Below, in pieces: positions 58,152 through 64,000 of a DNA stretch of 64,000 nucleotides. This DNA is from Saturnia japonica. Lineage: Eukaryota; Arthropoda; Insecta; Lepidoptera; Saturniidae. Both the position numbers and the translations under genes were made by a program. The notes under the pieces are model-generated. The model saw only the letters and a list, made by a program, of their open reading frames with translations, searched no databases and was not told where the DNA came from. The DNA lies in assembly GCA_033032175.1 (NCBI GenBank), contig CM065307.1:4340001-4404000 (forward strand), written 5' to 3'. Each line of letters starts with the position of its first letter. The first letter of the stretch is position 1.

Positions 58152-58683
58152 CTAGCTGTGCCCGCGGCTTCGCTCGCATGGACTACAGAATGCCGTTGAT
58201 CGGGCACACGCGCGAATCGTGCTACCCTGCTCTCTCAGTTATTTTAAAGACAAAAATGCTAATTGTGGGTGATCAGACCGATATAATATGCTCTCGCTGA
58301 CTTTTTTGTAGGAATTTTTAAGACCTACTAACATGAACTACATTAATTCTATATACATCTTTAGGTTTACTGAGAGTGAGCCATTTAAGCGCCCTAAAAT
58401 CGTCGTTTTCCGAATTGATTGTTATTTGTGTGGAACCCAAATTCTTTTTCTATAAAAGTAACCTAAGTTACTTTCTTATAACATCAGCTATCTGTTAGTG
58501 AAAGTCTCGTGAAAATCAGTACAACTGTTTTGAAGATTACCCGGAACAAACAAACAGACAGACAAACATTTAAAAATTGTTTTTTTTTTTGTCTAGTACC
58601 GTATATAGTTTCATATGCACTTAGTAAAAGGCTGTTATTTTAACATTACAACCAGACACATCAATTTATATATTTGTATAGAT
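58152..58683 (+). repeat. GTGCCCGCGGCTTCGC dispersed family, best-preserved head
   Basis: Starts ACTAGCTGTGCCCGCGGCTT then CGCTCGCATGGACTACAGAATG, and ends ACATTACAACCAGACAC then TTTGTATAGATTTC. About 530 bp and collinear with 9733. Confidence 0.75.
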
Positions 58684-61645
58684 TTCTTATTTGGTATTGC
58701 AATTGAAAACAAGTTAGCTGAGAATACAAATTGTAGTTTACAAGTAATTAATTATTTCTACATTAGTATCTAGTCGAAAGAAATGAGAAGCGGCACTCAA
58801 ATTTAATTCCCATTTGGATAAATCCATCGTAAAAGAATACAAAGTATGTATTACAATTATTATATGACACAATTCTACGTGTCACAATAAAACTTCACTT
58901 TTATAAGGCTTTTCACACTTCACGCGTGAATCGCGGTTTGATTCTCGTCGCTGATTACAGTGCGAAGCGGCCGGATCCACACTCGCAATGTTTCGCGGTC
59001 GACTTACATTATTTTTAACAAAGATGGACGAAGTTACCGTCAGTATATTGCATTGCGTAATACAGTCAAATTTGTATATTATAATAATTACGCCTTTAAT
59101 AAAATTAATAAAAAACAAATTAAAAGGGCCAAAAAATGGTTCATTCTGAATGCAATTTAGTAATATCAATTCTAGTACGTTACAAGTACTAAATACCGCT
59201 CATCTTAATGCTGAACTATGTTTGAGCAACGTGCGGGAAGTCTACAAATGTTTACGCCTATCGGAGTGTTCGAGATTCCTTTGACGTGGGTTAAAAATCA
59301 ACATATTTTATTTCACGCGGTGTTCTCGCCCGCGCTTGATTTAAGAATGAGTGTAGAGCAGCTATTAGAAAAGCATTATAAGACGAGGAAAAATGACCAT
59401 TAGCAGGTAAACAGGTAGACAACACAATCGATAAAAACTTGAAAATTATTAAAATGAAAATTAAACGGGCGAACTCACGGATAAAACACGGGAAGAGGGG
59501 ATGGTTTCCTAAATGCACAAATGTGAACCATTTGTTGTTCACAGTTAGTTGGTTGTTGTGGTCCGGATCGCCTGCATACCCACTTACATCCGTCAATGCA
59601 TATACATAACAAATAACATTAGACATTAGTTCCAGCACTATAACCACATTCATAAACTGTAAAAAATATTTTATATTTGTTTTCTTATACAAAATACTCT
59701 TATTTGTTTTTAACACTTTAGTAAACAAGTTCCTAGTTGAGGAGTAATTTTATTTAATTTTTTGCTATAAACTTTTTACAATATAATAATTTCATAATAT
59801 CTTCATAATATTACAATATTTTGTTTAAAATATATTTTAAATAATACATTTTATTCTAAATCAATGCAAGAATATTTAAGCTCAAGACATGTCATTTACA
59901 ACTGAGTAAAATATTAACATAAACTTTCTGAAATTTCAAAAACTATTGATTACATTGTAATTATTGTAACCTAAAAGCGTTTGAAGTAAAATTATTCGGC
60001 AATATAAAGGACAATCAATTTAAGTAATAATTACTCGTCACAGTTATAATAAGGTCTTGAGAAATTTGATCATTGTTATAATTTCAGACGTCAAAATATT
60101 ATTTACTCTTGAAATATTGTCTACTAAGTGAAAATTAAAAAGAATATATCTCCGACACAACTATGCTATTCATTTAGACCAGTCCTCCAATGAGCCTTAA
60201 AACTATACCTCTGCCATAATTTGGTGAGTTAGGTATCCTGCAGATTCCAGATGACGCTGCAGCATCAGGTCAAGGTTATTTAAGTGACAGAATAACAAAT
60301 TTCACTAAATCAGACCTGTGTAAGATGCTCACATGTATTGTAACTAACCTGTAACAATTACTTTAATTCTATTAAATACAATTAATTAATTAGTTGTATT
60401 GTATCTTTAGTCAATTAAACAACTTTACCGGAACACAATGTAAAAAAGTAATTAATTAAGAAGAATATTTTTCTCCCGCATAGTATTAAAAATTCATAAA
60501 GCTGAAAACGACAACCGTTTGTCATTCGCAATAACAAAAAATACTTTATAAATGTAATTAAAATAAAGTTAGTTATTATAAATAAAAGGATATATTTGAG
60601 AAGGTTGCATGAACTATGTTTATGTTAAAAAGGTCGAAATTAAAGCTTTTATATTGAAATGCCAAAGGTTTGTAAACTCTGAAATTATTCCCGATCTGCA
60701 AAAGTCCTTTGTGTGCAATAGTAAAGTTTTCAAAGAAACTTGACACTATTAAGTAGATGATATTCGCAAGCCAAAATATTCATCAAGGGACTAATATACC
60801 TTTGAACTTATAAGCAGGATTTAAAAGGACTTCAGAGTAAAGATTACAAAAACTTAAACTTTGAACTCTAGGGTGCATTACAAGTATATAAATGTGTTTT
60901 TGAACAATAATATATTGTGAAATAGAAAGTTTTTTATTAGAATACTAGGTAAGCTGTAGAACGTCAAGTACCTAAAATATAAATAGATCTAAGTAGACTT
61001 TCATTAAAAGTAAGTATCTACTCTACCTATAATAGAAAGGCACAGCGAGGTGACATTGTTGAAAATATTTTATTTTTGTGGCATAAGTATGTATATTTAT
61101 AAATATCTAGATCTGTCTGTACTATAGAAACTGATCTGGAGTATATATCGTCTAAGAAAATGTTTGTCTATTTGCCTGTATTCTTTCCGAATTTAATTTA
61201 AAAACGGCTGAACAGATTTTTATAAAATTGTGTACACGGGAAGCTTATATCATTGCATAGTTGATAGGCTATAAGAAATGAAAAAAAAAATTGCATTAAA
61301 ATTTTTACTACCTTCGTAATAAACGTGTGCGAAATCCCAGGGTACCTGTAGTATTAAATAAAAAATGGAAAAAGCAAATGCGACCTTTACATAAATTCTA
61401 GATAAACGTCATTTCCAGTTAAATTGCGGTTCTTACAGACATATTTCATTCGCAGTAACCGCATTCGGGGCTCTATCAAGTTTTCCTAATGGTACCGACT
61501 CATTTAATGTATTAACCTTTGTCAAACAAAAAAAAAATGCTGACATTTCAATTATCAATTAGTACAAATGTACTTTTCAATTATTAAAAAATCTTCCTTG
61601 ATTAATTATCCTAACAGCTTATAAAATTTAAATTGAGATTAAAAC
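58684..61645. other. Intergenic or intronic, no gene recognised
   Basis: No TM1-TM4 receptor exon could be found on the minus strand here. A 145-codon minus-strand frame (59728-59291) and a 61-codon plus-strand frame (59218-59403) overlap each other and show no known motif. A GC-richer patch at 58925-59010 has no support as a gene. Confidence 0.45.
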
Positions 61646-61915
61646 TGCCTCGTTAGCCTAGTGGTCGTGAGCGCGACTGCTATGATCGATGTCCTGGTCG
61701 ATCCGCAGGTCGAACCAAAGTGTTATTGGGTTTTTCCTATGAAATTGTCAGAAGCACCTCGGAGTTTGGTTTCGTGCCCGATTAAGAGTAATAGACTCGC
61801 GCCCTAATACATGGGACCTAGAAACATACATGGCGAACTGTGGGTGTACATTAGTATACCTCTGCCTAATCCTTCGAGGAATACAGGCGTGTTGGTATGT
61901 ATGTATGTATTAAAA
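61646..61915 (+). mobile_element. tRNA-derived SINE, family B
   Basis: Head TGCCTCGTTAGCCTAGTGGTC with a downstream GCAGGTCGAACCAAAG, a degraded B-box. The body (GGTTTCGTGCCCGATTAA, ACATGGGACCTAGAAACATAC, ACTGTGGGTGTACATTAG, TACCTCTGCCTAATCC) ends in a GTATGTATGTATGTAT microsatellite. Collinear with 12985-13262. Confidence 0.8.
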
Positions 61916-63639
61916 TTGGACAAAAACAAACGAACTACGCGTAGCCTATATGTTGTATCCAGGGTTTACTTGTACTACATATATCAGTCTGTATTATAAA
62001 ACAGTAAAAGTAAAACATTTTTTATTTATAAATGTGTATTTCTTTCTATACATGTATTTATAAAGGATATATTAATCACGAATCTGATTGTATATCCGAT
62101 TTGTATGAAATTTTATAGACAAGAAGCAAAAAGCAATAAGTAAAAAGGTGTAGATAGGGTAGCTACATTATATTTTCACAAGACAAATGACACGCTACTG
62201 CACACGCACATATCATTTGTTTACATGAGGAAGTAGGAAAGCATGTTTTAATATCGGCAGCGAAAATGAGACAACTATACCTTTGTTATATAAGTAAAAA
62301 TAAAATTACGAGACGAAAACAATTACAATAAGTGTGGAGCCGCGGAGCATCGTTGGTTTGAAATAATATCTGAAAGATCTTACTTAAGTCTGTACGGTAA
62401 CTAACTTATATAGAAAAAATAACGATAATAAAAATGTATTTTAAATATGTAATCGTAAAATTACACCTAATAAAAATGGTCACTGTATGATAAAAAAATT
62501 ATAAAAAAAAAAATCAAACCAATATCAAATTTCATAAAAAGTTGAACGTAAAATAAAATAAAAACTTCTGGATTGATTCCAAATCTGTTCTCGACTTGAA
62601 GGCAATCACAAAGTATTGACCGTGAAATTAAAATATTTTCTTCATTTCTAGAGTAAATTACAAGAGCAGCAAAGTTCAAAAGATCACTTGACCGAACTTG
62701 TTTCAAAGGAGTCCTCATTCGGTGCCGTTTCATAATAATGAAAGCCGAGGTAATATTTTAATAACACACACAATGACTTTTATTATCCCCCGACGCAAAC
62801 AGAGGGGTGTTATAAGTTTTTATACCCATGGGTAGTAAAACGCAGTTATATTTTAAGTAAACAATTTATTTGTACTCAGTATACAATTTACAAACCCGCA
62901 ATGTTACTCTTCAAATGTAGTATTGAACACTGAAGTAGGTTACAGGTTCTTTCTCCATGGTCCTATGGTAGTTTTCTTCTTTTATATCGGTTGTTGTTTC
63001 CACTTCGCGTTCCAAAATAGAATGGCTTGGGATACGGCTCACTCAAATACTCGAATAAAATATTCCCGAAATCACTACAATGTTCTTGAAATTTGGTTAT
63101 AAACAAAATGAGTCACTATTTTTAGACAATTTTTCGCAACCCGAGCTATAAGCTTTTGAATGTGTGAGTAAACTATAATGTTTTTAGTACCTTCGAATAC
63201 GTATACGATATTATGAGCATATTCTAGATATTTCAAGAATGGTTGTCCTTTTATATTTAAACTCGGACCCTAACAAAACTAAGCCGAAATAAAAAAGGTA
63301 AATTATACTTACTACTTATAGTACTCTCAACCTTCAATCAATACACTCACCGCCATGCATACAATAGAGAAACGCCACATATACACACTTTACACCTCTT
63401 GGATGAAATACCTTGCACGCCATCCATGGGAGCGATGAATCAATTTAATAAACAAAAATATCGTTATTTAATATTCAATATTCATCAAGAAATGTCTTTG
63501 ACCAGATGCCAGAGGACTTACCTGTTGACTTTATATAGACATTTCACGAACCCTCTTAGTCTCGGGTTACTCTCAGATGCCTTCAAGTCATCAATTTTAA
63601 AATTATATCTCTGGGATGTTTTTGAAAAAACTCTTCTTT
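61916..63639. other. No gene recognised
   Basis: AT-rich with chance ORFs. A patch at 62080-62120 resembles the TTTGTATGAAATTTTATAGACAAG-type repeat seen near 50830 and 61220. Confidence 0.5.
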
Positions 63640-63962
63640 TTATGGTTATAGGCTTAGCATTGTGGTCACAATTTCATCTGACCTTTAGTGACGATGTGGC
63701 CCAAGATGGTGCACGCTAAGCCTAGTGGAAGACTGGCTCTCAAGTGTAGCTGCCAGAACATACCTATGGGTGTTTGTTGACAGAATTTCAACTTGAGAGT
63801 GATAGCTAGCCAGGCGGGCTTTAAAAAAAGCCCTACTACCACGCTATGGTTTCATCACGATGTTTTCCTTCACCGAAAGCTCAGGTTCATTGCAAGGATT
63901 CGAACTAACATCGATTGATGAGGAGTCCGTATACGCTACTAACTAAGCTATCATCCCTTCTT
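63640..63962 (-). mobile_element. tRNA-derived SINE, family A, full-length
   Basis: The minus strand starts GATGATAGCTTAGTTAGTAGCG and has GTTAGTTCGAATCCTTGCAAT. It continues through GGAAAACATCGTGATGAAACC, TATCACTCTCAAGTTGAAATTC, AGCTGCCACACTTGAG-like sequence (read on the plus strand as CAAGTGTAGCTGCC) and a CTTAGCGTGCACCATCTTGGG tail. Nearly collinear with 31030-31335. Confidence 0.8.
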
Positions 63963-64000
63963 GTTTATTGTTCAATAGCGTAGCATTTTTTTCTTTACAT

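Noticed and set aside
59291..59728. 145-codon minus-strand ORF
   Set aside because: No motif, overlaps another ORF on the other strand, and is near the length expected by chance in AT-rich DNA.
63399..63719. 106-codon plus-strand ORF
   Set aside because: Its 3' part is the tail of the SINE at 63640-63962 and the rest has no motif.

Overview
The window looks like a stretch of nuclear genome from an insect, most likely a moth or butterfly. It is AT-rich and gene-poor, has long introns with consensus GT/AG splice sites, and is crowded with tRNA-derived SINEs, small inverted-repeat elements, 5'-truncated LINE tails and a mariner relic of kinds common in Lepidoptera. No bacterial operon, rRNA, CRISPR or free-standing tRNA gene was seen. 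The species cannot be named from the sequence alone.

The main host gene is on the minus strand and fills about a third of the window. It is the 3' part of an insect 5-HT2-type serotonin receptor gene, read as four exons at 55452-55254, 43717-43594, 38496-38389 and 38095-37201. The exons run from extracellular loop 2 and TM5, through a very long third intracellular loop, to TM6, TM7 and the stop codon. All three junctions agree in reading phase. The two middle exons are short and were found by matching phase and residue pattern. The exons for TM1-TM4 must lie beyond base 64000.

Two weaker host-like models are given. One is a two-exon plus-strand candidate at 8211-9475 with good splice sites, matched phase and a poly(A) signal. 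The other is a two-exon minus-strand fragment at 35046-34285 that resembles the N-terminal part of a repetitive, transposon-linked insect protein family.

The best-defined mobile element is a complete LTR retrotransposon of the Gypsy/errantivirus type on the minus strand (16251-24560). It has 227-bp LTRs that differ at one base, a 4-bp target duplication, a tRNA-Leu-like primer site, a polypurine tract, and gag, pol and env-like regions. A textbook -1 frameshift signal (slippery heptamer, 7-nt spacer, 9-bp stem) lies at the gag-pol junction. Despite the near-identical LTRs, the reading frames carry several frameshifts and stops, and the env-like region looks short at its N-terminal side.

Other elements include a mariner transposase pseudogene split by a LINE-like 3' tail (7.0-8.1 kb), a hAT-type MITE with a perfect 8-bp target duplication (52334-52740), a TA-flanked inverted-repeat element (46532-47040), a foldback repeat (30513-30753), and several dispersed families with copies on both strands. 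The remaining intervals are AT-rich sequence in which no gene was recognised.
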